Below are positions 25,971 through 35,380 of a DNA stretch of 64,000 nucleotides, in pieces. How positions within the stretch are numbered: the stretch's first letter is position 1; the number at the start of each line of letters is the position of its first letter. Where the stretch lies: assembly GCF_900149695.1 (NCBI RefSeq), contig NZ_LT703005.1, forward strand, positions 124,013-188,012. The letters are read 5' to 3'. Source of the DNA: Anderseniella sp. Alg231-50 (lineage in GTDB: Bacteria; Pseudomonadota; Alphaproteobacteria; Rhizobiales; Aestuariivirgaceae). Both the position numbers and the translations under genes were made by a program. The notes beneath the pieces are model-generated. The model was not told where the DNA came from and did no database searches. It was given only the letters and a program-made list of their open reading frames with translations.

Positions 25971-26468
25971 CTACCTGACCTGGATTGTCCGGATGTACCC
26001 GACCAGGGCCTCTATCTTCTGTCGCGCCGCGGCATCATCTGGAGCAGACCCTCCACCCCTGGTCTGCGTGCCTCTCACCAGTCCGAACCGCTCGCTCCAG
26101 ATCGGCATATCCCTCTTGACGTGTGATCCGGTATTTCTGCGGCCGTCAATCACCTCAATCAGGAAGCGTTCGGGGAAGTAAAGTCCGCTATAGCGCTCTG
26201 CAAGATTGTTGAGCGCCGGCACTTTGCCTTTCAGCGATGCGGTCAACGGTCCCCTGCCGTCCCCGGATATGCCGTGGCATGGCGAACAACTCGACAGATA
26301 CAGGCTTTCAGCGTCGAAGTTCTCCTTGCCGTCTGCATTTGCGGCAGTGCCATGACGCGCGAACCATGCATCAATGTCCTGCTCACTATCGGCAGCTTTA
26401 CCGGTGCTGCTGACAGTGAACCAAAACACCGCCGCACCGATTGCCAACACTGCGAATCTCCAACTCAT
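25971..26468 (-). CDS. Periplasmic c-type cytochrome
   Basis: The protein of about 165 residues has an N-terminal hydrophobic segment (MSWRFAVLAIGAAVFWFTV), cleaved or serving as an anchor near GKAAD. It has a single haem c motif CSPCHGISGDGRG. A methionine in KRDMPIWSERFG is the likely sixth ligand. A GGGSA loop and a C-terminal helix follow. It is expected to carry electrons in the periplasm; no cognate dehydrogenase gene is adjacent. The start at 26468 is preferred over one 48 bases upstream because the signal segment begins there. Confidence 0.85.
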   Translation of the reverse strand: MSWRFAVLAIGAAVFWFTVSSTGKAADSEQDIDAWFARHGTAANADGKENFDAESLYLSSCSPCHGISGDGRGPLTASLKGKVPALNNLAERYSGLYFPERFLIEVIDGRRNTGSHVKRDMPIWSERFGLVRGTQTRGGGSAPDDAAARQKIEALVGYIRTIQVR

Positions 26469-26560
26469 GATTGAAGCGTAACCAGTTGGTCGGCAGGTCA
26501 TGTTGACCGAGGTCAATCAACGTACATGTCGCCTGCCCGGCTGCGATTTAGTGAAGTTTT

Positions 26561-26636
26561 TGGTGAGCCCGCACGGGTTCGAACCGTGGACCTACTGATT
26601 AAAAGTCAGTTGCTCTACCAACTGAGCTACGGGCTC
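26561..26636 (-). tRNA. tRNA-Lys (anticodon TTT)
   Basis: A full cloverleaf reads on the minus strand: acceptor GAGCCCG/CGGGCTC, D-arm TAGCTCAGTTGGTAGAGCA, anticodon stem-loop ACTGA-CTTTTAA-TCAGT (anticodon TTT at 26601-26603), and T-loop GGTTCGAACC. Discriminator A and an encoded CCA complete the 76-nt gene. No integrase gene or attachment repeat flanks it. Confidence 0.97.
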
Positions 26637-26726
26637 CCAAAAGCCGGCATGTGACGTTTCGAAACGCTTGAAAACCGGCAGGTATACAACCTCCTGACGG
26701 AGGTCGGTTTCAGGTCGAAACCTGAA

Positions 26727-28025
26727 TCAGCGTTCGCGGAACGCGTGATTGAGTTGGTCCCTAAACGGTTTCAACAAATAACTCAAGGGGCTGCGACCAT
26801 TGGTTTGCATATATGCTTCCGCCGGCATGCCCGCCTTGAGTTCAAGACCGTTCAATTTGGACTTTTCCTTGTCGTCCAGTTTGAGCCGGACGGTGTAAAA
26901 TGGCGGCTGGCTGGGCTCCGGTTGCTTTAAGTCCGCACTCACCAGAGAGACCCGGCCCAGGATCTGCGGCGTGACCGTTGAAACCGCGTTGGGAAAGCGC
27001 ATGATGGCCTCCTGACCCAGGAACACCTGGTCGATGTCCTGCGGCCGCACATTAGCCTCGACAACCAGCGGATCTTCCTCCGGCACAATCATCATCACCG
27101 CATCACCCGGCGCAATAACCCCACCAATGGTGTGCACGGCCAACTGATGCACAAAGCCATTTCTTGGCGAGCGAATTTCTATCCGCTTCAGCTTGGCTGA
27201 AACAGCAACCCGGCGTTCGTCAAACTCGGTGATCTTGGCTTCCGCCTCGCGCAGTTCGGTCAGCGTGGTGGTCAGCGCATCATCCTGCAATTGCAGGATC
27301 TGGATTTCCACTTCGCCGATCTGGCCGCGTGCACGGGCAATCTCGGCAATATGCTGGCCCGTTTCGCCGGCAAGCCGCTCCTGCTCGCGCTCCAGTCCGA
27401 GGACTCGGGTGACCTGGACCAGCCCCTTGGCGAGCAGGTCCTGCATGGCCGTTAGTTCTTTTTCAATCAGCTTTTTCTGATTTTCCTTGGCCTTCAGCTG
27501 CGCTTCGACACCGGTTATTTCCTGGTTCAGTTGTGCTACGCGTTCGCGCAACTGCTTGATCCGGCCCTTCAGGGATGCCGTTTGCGATGCAAACAGGCTT
27601 TCCTGGCCGGACAGCAGTTTGGCGATCATCGGTTCGCTTCGCCGCGCCTCAAGTGCGTCATCGAACACCAGCTTGTCCTTGCCGTCGCGCTGGGCGCGCA
27701 GGCGCGCCGCCTTGGCAATCCATTCAATGCGAATTGCATCGATGATGCCGAGCTCGGCCTTTGTATCTGTCGGATCAAGCCGGATCAGCAGGTCACCCGC
27801 CTTGACCAGGTCGCCGTCGCGCACCTTGATCTCGGCGACAATGCCACCATCACGATGCTGCACGCGCTTGGTGTTGCCGTCCACGACCATGGTACCCGGT
27901 GCGATCACCGCACCACGCAGTTCAGTGAGCACCGACCATCCGACAACACTGCCCAGAATAACCACTATGCCGGCGAAGCCCGCCAGCTGGTAGCGTCGCA
28001 TTGACTTGCGTGTAGTGTCGCTCAT
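26727..28025 (-). CDS. Type I secretion membrane fusion protein (HlyD family)
   Basis: The 432-residue protein has one N-terminal transmembrane helix (about 13-33), then a beta/lipoyl segment (GGIVAEIKVRDGDLVKAGDLLIRLD) and a long coiled-coil hairpin (about 90-270). The second lipoyl half and beta-barrel include SPRNGFVHQLAVHTIGGVI and VIAPGDAVMMIVPEEDPLVVEA. It links the inner-membrane exporter to an outer-membrane TolC. Its ATG overlaps the stop of the ABC exporter gene (ATGA, 28022-28025), so the two are coupled. Confidence 0.93.
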   Translation of the reverse strand: MSDTTRKSMRRYQLAGFAGIVVILGSVVGWSVLTELRGAVIAPGTMVVDGNTKRVQHRDGGIVAEIKVRDGDLVKAGDLLIRLDPTDTKAELGIIDAIRIEWIAKAARLRAQRDGKDKLVFDDALEARRSEPMIAKLLSGQESLFASQTASLKGRIKQLRERVAQLNQEITGVEAQLKAKENQKKLIEKELTAMQDLLAKGLVQVTRVLGLEREQERLAGETGQHIAEIARARGQIGEVEIQILQLQDDALTTTLTELREAEAKITEFDERRVAVSAKLKRIEIRSPRNGFVHQLAVHTIGGVIAPGDAVMMIVPEEDPLVVEANVRPQDIDQVFLGQEAIMRFPNAVSTVTPQILGRVSLVSADLKQPEPSQPPFYTVRLKLDDKEKSKLNGLELKAGMPAEAYMQTNGRSPLSYLLKPFRDQLNHAFRER

Positions 28026-29815
28026 GGCTGGTTTCCCGTGTCGGAGACAATTGAAAGCGTGCTGGCCGTCTGCAGGCCTTTAGGAGCGGCTGCAGGGGCC
28101 GCCGGACGCTTGTCGGCTTTCGGCTGGCCGTTCTGCAGCACCTTGGCAAGAACTTCGTCCTTCGGACCAAAGGCCACCTGTTTTCCGTCTTTCAGCATCA
28201 AAAGAGTGTCGATGGCGGCAAGCGCGCTGGGGCGGTGCGCCACGACGATCACGGTCGCGCCCCGCTTGCGGGCATTGGCCACGGCCTGTACCAGTGCGGC
28301 TTCACCCTCGGCATCGAGATTGGCATTCGGCTCATCCATGATCAGCAACACCGGATCGCCGTACATGGCCCGGGCAAGACCGATACGCTGCAATTGTCCG
28401 GCGGAAAGCCGGTGCCCGCCGGCGCCCACCCGCGTATTGTATCCGTCCGGCAACTTCAGCACCATCTCGTGCACAGCCGCCTGGCGTGCCGCTGCAACAA
28501 TGTTTTGCGGATCGGCTTCCGGTTCAAAGCGTGAAATGTTCTCCGCCACCGTACCTTCAAACAATTCAACATCCTGCGGCAGATAGCCGAGATGCTTGCC
28601 AAGCCTTACCGGATCCCACTGGCGCACTTCCGCGCCATCAAGACGAACCTTGCCGCGCATTCTGGGCCACGCGCCGACAATGGCCCGGGCAAGCGTGGAT
28701 TTGCCTGCCCCCGTCGGGCCGATGACGCCGAGGCCGGTGCCGGCTTCTATCTTGAACGACACGTTGAAAACGATCGGCTTGTCGCTGTCAGCCACAAAAG
28801 CGCTGACGCCGTCGACCTCGAGCGAGCCCTTCGGTTCCGGCAACTCCATCGGTTTTTCAGGCGCCGGTGTCTGTTTCATCAGTTCGGACAGGCGCGCCCA
28901 TGCCCGGCGAAATCCGAGATAGGGCTGCCAGTGTGCGACCGCCTGTTCAACCGGTGCCAGCGCACGGGCCATGATGATCGAAGCGGCGATCATCGAACCT
29001 GCGGAAATTTCCTGTTGTACCGCCAGCAACGCACCAAGCCCAAGCATGCCGGACTGGAACATCAGCCGCAGCGTACGCGACATGGATGAAATCAGGCCAC
29101 CACGATTTGACGCCGATGTCTGTGCATCGAGCGCCGTTGACTGCACGCTCTCCCAGCGGTTGCGCAGCACATCTGACATGCCCAGCACGCTGGACACCTC
29201 AGCATTGCGCAGACTTTCGTCGGACATGATCTGGGCCTGGCTGATGGCTTTCTGTGCTTCGGCGGAAGGTTCCTTCATGATCCGGTTGTTGATGACGGCC
29301 AGCACCGCCAGGATCACGACAGCAATAGCCGCCGCAATGCCCAGCCACGGATGCATCAGATAGATGACGAACAGGTAGATTGGTGCCCATGGCATATCGA
29401 AGAACGCAAATGGACCGGGACTGGACACGAACTGGCGAACCGTAAGCAAGTCCGAAATTGGTGAGTTGCGAACCTGAGGATTACCCTTGGTCGCATGAAA
29501 ACCCATCATGTCGAAGGCGCGCGCGCGCAAGCCTTCGTCGAGCTGGCGCCCGACCTGCACCATCACTCGGCTGCGGATGAATTCAAGAAACCCGTATAGA
29601 ATATAAAGTGTTGCCGCGAGCAGCACCAACGCCGTGAGCGTAGATATGCTGCCACTGTTCAGGACCCGGTCATACACCTGCAACATGAACAGCGGACCGG
29701 TGAGCATCAGCAGGTTGATGATGAAACTGAATATCCCGGTGGATACCAGCGCCGTTCGCCCACTCTTCAACGCAGCATATATGTTCTGCGCGTTCTGCTG
29801 TTCTTCGGTCGCCAT
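28022..29815 (-). CDS. Type I secretion ABC exporter (PrtD/HlyB class without C39 domain)
   Basis: The protein of about 597 residues has an N-terminal six-helix membrane domain and a C-terminal ATPase with Walker A GPTGAGKSTLA, signature LSAGQLQRIGLARA and Walker B VLLIMDEPNANLD. There is no N-terminal peptidase domain, as in PrtD/AprD exporters of RTX proteases and similar C-terminal-signal substrates. The start at 29815 follows AAGGTG; an earlier frame extension lacks a site. No RTX-type substrate gene is in the window. The TolC at 58832 is a plausible third component. Confidence 0.93.
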   Translation of the reverse strand: MATEEQQNAQNIYAALKSGRTALVSTGIFSFIINLLMLTGPLFMLQVYDRVLNSGSISTLTALVLLAATLYILYGFLEFIRSRVMVQVGRQLDEGLRARAFDMMGFHATKGNPQVRNSPISDLLTVRQFVSSPGPFAFFDMPWAPIYLFVIYLMHPWLGIAAAIAVVILAVLAVINNRIMKEPSAEAQKAISQAQIMSDESLRNAEVSSVLGMSDVLRNRWESVQSTALDAQTSASNRGGLISSMSRTLRLMFQSGMLGLGALLAVQQEISAGSMIAASIIMARALAPVEQAVAHWQPYLGFRRAWARLSELMKQTPAPEKPMELPEPKGSLEVDGVSAFVADSDKPIVFNVSFKIEAGTGLGVIGPTGAGKSTLARAIVGAWPRMRGKVRLDGAEVRQWDPVRLGKHLGYLPQDVELFEGTVAENISRFEPEADPQNIVAAARQAAVHEMVLKLPDGYNTRVGAGGHRLSAGQLQRIGLARAMYGDPVLLIMDEPNANLDAEGEAALVQAVANARKRGATVIVVAHRPSALAAIDTLLMLKDGKQVAFGPKDEVLAKVLQNGQPKADKRPAAPAAAPKGLQTASTLSIVSDTGNQP

Positions 29816-29942
29816 ACTATTCACCTTGCCCCCTGCGTTTCCACACGTCGGCGAACACCCCCCAGATGAAATGTATGCCGTATTACCGATAAAACGCAAT
29901 CATGGTTAATATCTGGTAAGAATCCGGCAGTTGGCGCCCCGG

Positions 29943-30902
29943 CTATTTTCCGGTTGCCCAGAGCAAAACAAGACCGGCGGCAGCAGCAAGCATGACCCAG
30001 GTCCACATGCCGGACATGGATTTGACCTGCGGTGGAATGTTGTCGCTGGCAGTGTCCCTGGCCGTCTCGGCCATCTGACCGGCATTTGCCGCCGCCGATT
30101 TCGCCGCGGAAGTGGCCTCACTGGCAGCCTTGTTTGCAGCGTCCGCAACTGTTGACGCCGTCTCGCTCGCCGCAGCACTCGCCGCACCGGCAGCGGACGC
30201 AGCGGATTTGCGAGCCGCGCTGGCCGTCTTTGAAGCGGCAGAGACAGTCGACTTGGCCGCCGTTTTTGCAGCGGGCTTGGCCTTTGCGGCTGCTTTTGCC
30301 GCTGGTTTGGCCGCGGCCTTGCTTGCCTTGGCCGCCGGTTTTGCCGCTGCCTTCTTGGCAGCTGCCTTGGCTACGGCAGGTTTTGCAGCCTTCGCAGCAG
30401 GTTTCTTTGCGGCCGCTTTCTTCGCGGTTGGTTTCTTTGTCATGTCAGTGTCTTCTGAACCTTGGCTAACAATCTTGTTGAATTTCTTGAAAAAATCCGC
30501 CGCCATCTTCTTGGCCGTCGAATCGATGAGCCGGGAACCGATTTGGGCCAGTTTCCCTCCCACTTGTGCGTCAACATCATAAGACAGTTTGGTCGACGAG
30601 TCGCCAGTATCGCTCAGCCTTACTGTCGCACCGCCCTTGGCAAACCCGGCAACACCGCCCTTGCCCTCGCCCGAAATCACATAGCTGCGCGGCGGATTGA
30701 GCTTTGACAGTTTTACGTCCCCGATGAACGACGCTTTGACCGGTCCCACCTTGGCGGTCACCTTGGCTTCGAACTCGGTGTCGGATTTCTTTTTGACCTC
30801 CTGGCACCCCGTAATGGCCTGCTTCAGGATTTCCGGATCATTGAGCGCGTCCCATACCGCCTGGCGCGGGGCTGCAATGACTTCTTCTCCGGTCATTTTC
30901 AT
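29943..30902 (-). CDS. SRPBCC (CoxG-like) domain with Lys/Ala-rich tail and C-terminal TM helix
   Basis: The 319-residue protein has three parts. Residues 1-145 are a CoxG-type SRPBCC domain (EEVIAAPRQAVWDALNDPEILKQAI, GDVKLSKLNPPRSYVISGEG). Residues about 155-290 are a low-complexity KPAAKA/AAAKK repeat resembling histone H1-like tails, shifting to SAA/ETA-rich sequence. A transmembrane helix lies at about 297-317 (MWTWVMLAAAAGLVLLWATG). CoxG proteins attach CO dehydrogenase to the membrane, but no cox genes are here. The start at 30902 has CAGGAG upstream. The role is unknown; the tail could bind acidic polymers or act as a spacer. Confidence 0.75.
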   Translation of the reverse strand: MKMTGEEVIAAPRQAVWDALNDPEILKQAITGCQEVKKKSDTEFEAKVTAKVGPVKASFIGDVKLSKLNPPRSYVISGEGKGGVAGFAKGGATVRLSDTGDSSTKLSYDVDAQVGGKLAQIGSRLIDSTAKKMAADFFKKFNKIVSQGSEDTDMTKKPTAKKAAAKKPAAKAAKPAVAKAAAKKAAAKPAAKASKAAAKPAAKAAAKAKPAAKTAAKSTVSAASKTASAARKSAASAAGAASAAASETASTVADAANKAASEATSAAKSAAANAGQMAETARDTASDNIPPQVKSMSGMWTWVMLAAAAGLVLLWATGK

Positions 30903-30978
30903 GTAGTAAGACTCCTGCAAAAAATGAGAATAGCTTTATGTCGCATGCCCACGGCACAAGCGTCAACAACACCTCCCA

Positions 30979-32106
30979 TCATGCAGGCGGTTCTCCGGCA
31001 TCCCATTTCGCCCTGGTGTCGGATCTGAACGTTTCAAAGCGATCCCGGTCAATTGCGTCGCGCATTCCGGCCATCAGATGTTGGTAATATGCAATGTTCG
31101 CCCACGATACGATCATCATGCCCAGTATCTCACCGGCCCGGACCAGGTGATGCAGGTAGGCGCGCGAATAATCGCGCAATGCCGGATGATCAATGGTTTC
31201 ATCCAGGGGACGTTCGTCCTCGGCGAACTTCGCATTGCGCAAGTTCATCTTGCCGGTGCTGGTAAAGGCCTGCCCGTGCCTTCCTGATCTGGTCGGCATG
31301 ACGCAATCGAACATGTCGACACCGCGTGCAACGCTTTCCAGCAGATCGAGCGGCGTGCCGACCCCCATCAGGTAGCGCGGCTTGTCCAGCGGCAGGTACG
31401 GTTGTGTTGCCTCGATGGTCGACAGCATGATCTCCTGGCCTTCACCCACTGCCAGGCCGCCAATCGCATAGCCGTGAAAGCCGATGTCGACCAGCCCCCT
31501 GGCCGACTGTTCACGAAGCTCTGCATCAGCTCCTCCCTGCACAATGCCGAAACATCCCCTGCCCGGCTGTTCGCCGAATGCGACGCGCGATCGTTCGGCC
31601 CAGCGCAATGACAGTTTCATGGCACGTTCTGCATCTTCAGGGGTATGAGGAAACGCCACACACTCATCCAGCTGCATGTGAATGGTGGACCCCAGCAGGC
31701 GCTGAATTTCCATGGACCGCTCCGGGCTCAGGAAGTGCTTTGATCCGTCGATGTGGGACTGGAACGTCACGCCGTCCTCGGTCAATTTGCGTAACTGGGC
31801 CAGCGACATCACCTGGAAACCACCTGAGTCGGTCAGGATCGGCCCCTTCCACCGGGACATTTTATGCAGGCCGCCGAGCCTGGCGACCCGTTCGGCACCG
31901 GGCCGCAGCATCAGGTGATAGACATTGCCCAGAATGATATCGGCGCCCGCATCGCGCACCTGGTCCATGTACAGAGCCTTTACGGTCCCGGCAGTACCAA
32001 CCGGCATGAAGGCGGGTGTGCGAATGTCACCGTGCAGGGTGTGCACGGTGCCGCGGCGGGCCAGGCCATCCTGCTTGTGCAGTGTAAACGAGAATGTGTC
32101 GGTCAT
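30979..32106 (-). CDS. tgt: Queuine tRNA-ribosyltransferase
   Basis: This enzyme of about 375 residues exchanges guanine-34 for preQ1 in tRNAs with GUN anticodons. Family marks include [20 protein letters not shown], the active-site Asp in [12 protein letters not shown] and [14 protein letters not shown] (nucleophile region). The expected zinc-site CxCxxC stretch after this is not obvious: [16 protein letters not shown] stands at that place, with cysteines missing. The start ATG overlaps the stop of queA (ATGA at 32103-32106), so the longer upstream frame is ignored. Together with queA it forms the queuosine operon. Confidence 0.93.
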   Translation of the reverse strand: MTDTFSFTLHKQDGLARRGTVHTLHGDIRTPAFMPVGTAGTVKALYMDQVRDAGADIILGNVYHLMLRPGAERVARLGGLHKMSRWKGPILTDSGGFQVMSLAQLRKLTEDGVTFQSHIDGSKHFLSPERSMEIQRLLGSTIHMQLDECVAFPHTPEDAERAMKLSLRWAERSRVAFGEQPGRGCFGIVQGGADAELREQSARGLVDIGFHGYAIGGLAVGEGQEIMLSTIEATQPYLPLDKPRYLMGVGTPLDLLESVARGVDMFDCVMPTRSGRHGQAFTSTGKMNLRNAKFAEDERPLDETIDHPALRDYSRAYLHHLVRAGEILGMMIVSWANIAYYQHLMAGMRDAIDRDRFETFRSDTRAKWDAGEPPA

Positions 32107-33158
32107 TGTGAGGCTGGCCATAGCAGGCTTGAGTCGCCATAGGAATAGAAACGATAGCCTTTGGCGATCGCATGGGCATAAGCAGCCTGCATGGTGTCCA
32201 GGCCGCAGAACGCGCTGACCAGCATGAACAAGGTGGAGCGCGGCAGGTGAAAATTGGTCATCAGGCCGTCCACCGCCGCAAACCTGTAGCCCGGCGTAAT
32301 GAAAATATCTGTCACGCCCGACCAGCCCCGCAGGCGCCCGTCCTTGCCGGCAGCACTCTCCAGCAGGCGCAAGGCGGTGGTGCCGATGGCAATGATGCGC
32401 CCGCCCGCAGCGCGCGCGGCCGTCAGACGTTCCGCCACGTCTGTGCCCACCTCGCCCCATTCAGAATGCATTTTGTGATCACTCGTATCATCTGCCTTCA
32501 CCGGCAGGAATGTCCCGGCCCCTACGTGCAACGTGACAAACTCGTGGTTGACACCTCGTTCGGCGATGCGCCGCATCAGGTCACCGGTAAAGTGCAGTGA
32601 GGCCGTGGGCGCCGCGACAGCACCGTCCCGGGCCGCAAACATGGTCTGGTAGTCATCCGCGTCACGTTCGTCGGTGGGGCGTTTCGAGGCAATATAGGGC
32701 GGCAGCGGCATGACGCCGTGAACCGCGATGGCCTTGTCCAAATCAGCGCTGTCGAGATTGAACCTCAGTTCGATTTCGCCACCGTCGTTCTTGGACTGCA
32801 CACCTGCGACCAGCCCATCTGCAAACGTGATGCTGTCACCGACATTGAGCTTGCGGCCCGGTTTGGCAAACGCCAGCCAGACAGCGTCATCCGTTCTTTG
32901 ATGCAGTGTGACTTCAATAACCGGTTCCGTGTCACCACGTCCGGTCCGCCGCCCTGTCAGCCTGGCGGGGATAACCCGAGTATCATTGAACACCAGGACA
33001 TCCCCCGGGTTCAGGTGACCGGCAAAACCGGAAACCAGATCATCAGACAAATGCCCGTCCGGATGAACAATCAGTTGCCTGGCTGAATCACGCGGGCTCA
33101 CCGGCCGCAAAGCAATCAGGTCTGGCGGCAACTCGAAATCAAATAGATCAACTTTCAT
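32103..33158 (-). CDS. queA: S-adenosylmethionine:tRNA ribosyltransferase-isomerase
   Basis: The 351-residue protein starts [27 protein letters not shown], characteristic of QueA, with [16 protein letters not shown] and the SLHFTGDLM and [12 protein letters not shown] blocks. It transfers ribose from SAM to preQ1 in tRNA to form epoxyqueuosine. It ends within the tgt start codon and lies 39 bases after the cyclophilin gene upstream, in the order common to rhizobial genomes. Confidence 0.96.
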   Translation of the reverse strand: MKVDLFDFELPPDLIALRPVSPRDSARQLIVHPDGHLSDDLVSGFAGHLNPGDVLVFNDTRVIPARLTGRRTGRGDTEPVIEVTLHQRTDDAVWLAFAKPGRKLNVGDSITFADGLVAGVQSKNDGGEIELRFNLDSADLDKAIAVHGVMPLPPYIASKRPTDERDADDYQTMFAARDGAVAAPTASLHFTGDLMRRIAERGVNHEFVTLHVGAGTFLPVKADDTSDHKMHSEWGEVGTDVAERLTAARAAGGRIIAIGTTALRLLESAAGKDGRLRGWSGVTDIFITPGYRFAAVDGLMTNFHLPRSTLFMLVSAFCGLDTMQAAYAHAIAKGYRFYSYGDSSLLWPASQ

Positions 33159-33197
33159 CCAAATCGCCGCCAGCTACCAATCGTGAAGGCCGAAAGC

Positions 33198-33695
33198 CTA
33201 CTCCGCGTCGGCCATGACCTGCATTTTTTCAATGCGATCAGGTCCCTGCACAGGTTCACCGCGCTTGAACTTGTCGACATTGTCCATGCCGTCAACAACT
33301 TCACCCCAGACGGTGTACTGACCGTCAAGGAAGCCGCAGTCTCCGAAGCACAGGAAGAACTGGGAATTCGCGGAATCCGGCATGCTCGAGCGCGCCATGG
33401 ACGCAGTGCCGCGTTTATGCGGTTCACTGGAAAACTCGGCCTTGAGATTCGGTTTGCTGGACCCGCCGGTTCCGGTTCCGGTCGGGTCACCGCCCTGTGC
33501 CATGAAGCCGTCTATGACGCGGTGAAACGGCGTACCGTCATAAAACCCTTCACGGGCCAGTTCCTTGATGTGGGTGACATGGCCCGGTGCCAGGTCCGGT
33601 CGCAGCTTGATGACGACGCGCCCCTGGGTTGAGTCCATGATGAGTGTGTTTTCTGGATCTAGATCGGCCACAAGGCTCTCCTTCTTTGTGTCCAT
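33198..33695 (-). CDS. Cytoplasmic cyclophilin-type peptidyl-prolyl isomerase
   Basis: The 165-residue cyclophilin lacks a signal peptide and has the core FHRVIDGFMAQGGDPTGTGTG, ANSQFFLCFGD and YTVWGEVVDGMDNVDKF. It catalyses prolyl cis-trans isomerisation during folding. It pairs with the periplasmic paralogue immediately upstream at 33728, a tandem duplication typical of the order. The start at 33695 keeps the DPENTL segment found in relatives; an internal ATG at 33638 is the alternative. Confidence 0.93.
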   Translation of the reverse strand: MDTKKESLVADLDPENTLIMDSTQGRVVIKLRPDLAPGHVTHIKELAREGFYDGTPFHRVIDGFMAQGGDPTGTGTGGSSKPNLKAEFSSEPHKRGTASMARSSMPDSANSQFFLCFGDCGFLDGQYTVWGEVVDGMDNVDKFKRGEPVQGPDRIEKMQVMADAE

Positions 33696-33727
33696 GAATG
33701 AAACGGAATGGGGGCTGAAAATCAGAG

Positions 33728-34249
33728 CTACCTGACGCTCATTTTCAGGATCTTGTCAGGATTTGCCGGCGGTTCGCCCTTGTTGATCTGGTCGATGCAG
33801 TCCATGCCCGAGGACACATTTCCAACCACTGTATATTTGCCATTCAAAAAGTCGCCGGGGGCAAACATGATGAAAAACTGCGAGTTCGCACTGTCCGGGT
33901 TGCTGGACCGGGCCATGCCGACCGTACCGCGCTTGAACTTTTCTGAAGAAAACTCGGCTGGAATGTTCGGCAAGTCCGACTTGCCGGTGCCGGTCCCGGT
34001 CGGATCACCGGTCTGTGCCATGAACCCGTCAATGACACGGTGGAACACAATGCCGTCATAAAATCCCTTGGCGGCAAGCGTCCTGATCTGCGCCACGTGC
34101 TTGGGTGCCAGATCTGCCCTGAGATCGATCACGACCGGACCGCACTTCAGGTCCATCACGATCTTGTCGGCTGCTTGTGCAGGGGTAACAGTGATCGCTA
34201 TAGCAGCGCAAAATCCGGCCAATGCCGCACCAAGTTCTTTTCTCAACAT
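33728..34249 (-). CDS. Periplasmic cyclophilin-type peptidyl-prolyl isomerase
   Basis: The 173-residue paralogue of the neighbouring cyclophilin carries a signal peptide (MLRKELGAALAGFCAAIAIT ... AQAADK). It has the same core FHRVIDGFMAQTGDPTGTG and ANSQFFIMFAPGDFLNGKYTVVG. It should assist folding in the periplasm. The gene lies 20 bases from the coaD stop codon, consistent with one operon coaD-ppi-ppi-queA-tgt. Confidence 0.94.
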   Translation of the reverse strand: MLRKELGAALAGFCAAIAITVTPAQAADKIVMDLKCGPVVIDLRADLAPKHVAQIRTLAAKGFYDGIVFHRVIDGFMAQTGDPTGTGTGKSDLPNIPAEFSSEKFKRGTVGMARSSNPDSANSQFFIMFAPGDFLNGKYTVVGNVSSGMDCIDQINKGEPPANPDKILKMSVR

Positions 34250-34269
34250 AACTCTCCAGGGAATTGCAA

Positions 34270-34770
34270 TTATTTGGTTTTCAGGGCTTCAAGAACAGCT
34301 GAATTGACTGCCTCGGGCACGAAAGTTGATATATCTCCACCCATCTTTGCGATCTGCTTGACCAGGGATGATGCGATCATCCGCGTGGCAGGGCTTGCCG
34401 CAAGAAACACCGTTTCAATATCAGGTGCAAGGCCAGCATTCATCTGCCCCATCTGCACCTCATAGTCAAAATCCGAGGCATCTCTAAGGCCTCTTACAAT
34501 AATCCCGGCGCCTGCTTTGCGCGCCGCATCCACCGCCAGGCCATCAAATGTATCAATGCTTATCTCACACCCGGTGGCGTTGCTCACTGGTTCACATGCG
34601 TCGGCCAGAAGAGCCAGTCGAAGTGGTGTTTCCAGGAACGGCGCCTTGCCGTGATGAACCCCGACACCCAGCACCAGCTTGTCCATGAACCGCGCAGCAC
34701 GGGCAATCACGTCCAGATGTCCGAACGTGACGGGGTCAAAGCTACCGGGATAAAAACCTGTGCGTGTCAT
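34270..34770 (-). CDS. coaD: Phosphopantetheine adenylyltransferase
   Basis: The 166-residue protein starts MTRTGFYPGSFDPVTFGHLDVI, the T/HxGH-type nucleotidyltransferase motif of CoaD, with IIVRGLRDASDFDYE in the middle. It performs the penultimate step of coenzyme A synthesis. It heads the operon leading through the two cyclophilins to queA and tgt and diverges from the VOC gene. Confidence 0.96.
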   Translation of the reverse strand: MTRTGFYPGSFDPVTFGHLDVIARAARFMDKLVLGVGVHHGKAPFLETPLRLALLADACEPVSNATGCEISIDTFDGLAVDAARKAGAGIIVRGLRDASDFDYEVQMGQMNAGLAPDIETVFLAASPATRMIASSLVKQIAKMGGDISTFVPEAVNSAVLEALKTK

Positions 34771-34913
34771 GGGTTATGACACTTATAGCAACATGGGTTC
34801 AGTTTGAACCCATAAAGTTGTTACAATATTCTGCAGACCAACAGTATGAACCAGGCCAGAAAATCAGCTGTGAAGCCTTACACCCGAACCAATGCCAACA
34901 GGAGGATGAAACG

Positions 34914-35330
34914 ATGGAAAATCCCTCGATAATGTCGCATGTGTCGCTCGGCACGAATGATTATGCGAAAGCGAAGTCCTTTTACACCGCCGTGCTGGCA
35001 ACGATCGGCGCAAGCGTCATCATGGAGCACGCCGATGCCGCAGCCTTCGGCAAGAAGTTTCCGGAATTCTGGGTTCAGGCGCCGATTGACGGGAAGCCCG
35101 CCGTGACTGCAAACGGCGTGCATTTCGGATTTTGGGCCAACTCGAAGCAGGAAGTGCACGAGTTTTATGATACTGCACTGAAGCACGGCGCAACCGGTGA
35201 CGGTGAACCTGGTCCGCGCGAAGAGTATGGCGAACCCTATTACGGGTGTTTCCTGCGCGATCTGGACGGGCACAAGATTGAGGCCGCGTTCTGGGACATG
35301 GAAATGGAAGCAAGCCTGAACAACGCCTGA
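34914..35330 (+). CDS. VOC/glyoxalase-superfamily protein
   Basis: The 138-residue protein has the vicinal-oxygen-chelate beta-alpha-beta layout: MSHVSLGTNDYAKAKSFYTAVL at the start, FGFWANSKQEVHEFYDTALKHGA in the middle, and YYGCFLRDLDGHKIEAAFW with the likely metal-ligand glutamate at the end. Members include glyoxalases, dioxygenases and antibiotic-binding proteins. The function is not specified by sequence. GGAGG at 34901-34905 fixes the start at 34914. Confidence 0.85.
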   Translation: MENPSIMSHVSLGTNDYAKAKSFYTAVLATIGASVIMEHADAAAFGKKFPEFWVQAPIDGKPAVTANGVHFGFWANSKQEVHEFYDTALKHGATGDGEPGPREEYGEPYYGCFLRDLDGHKIEAAFWDMEMEASLNNA

Positions 35331-35380
35331 TCAGCACAGGGTGAGCAAGACCATCAGCGCCTTGCTCACCACGGTCCAGG

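Noticed and set aside
26561-26636. tRNA-Lys as an integration site of a mobile island
   Set aside because: No integrase gene and no direct repeat of the tRNA 3' end were seen on either side.
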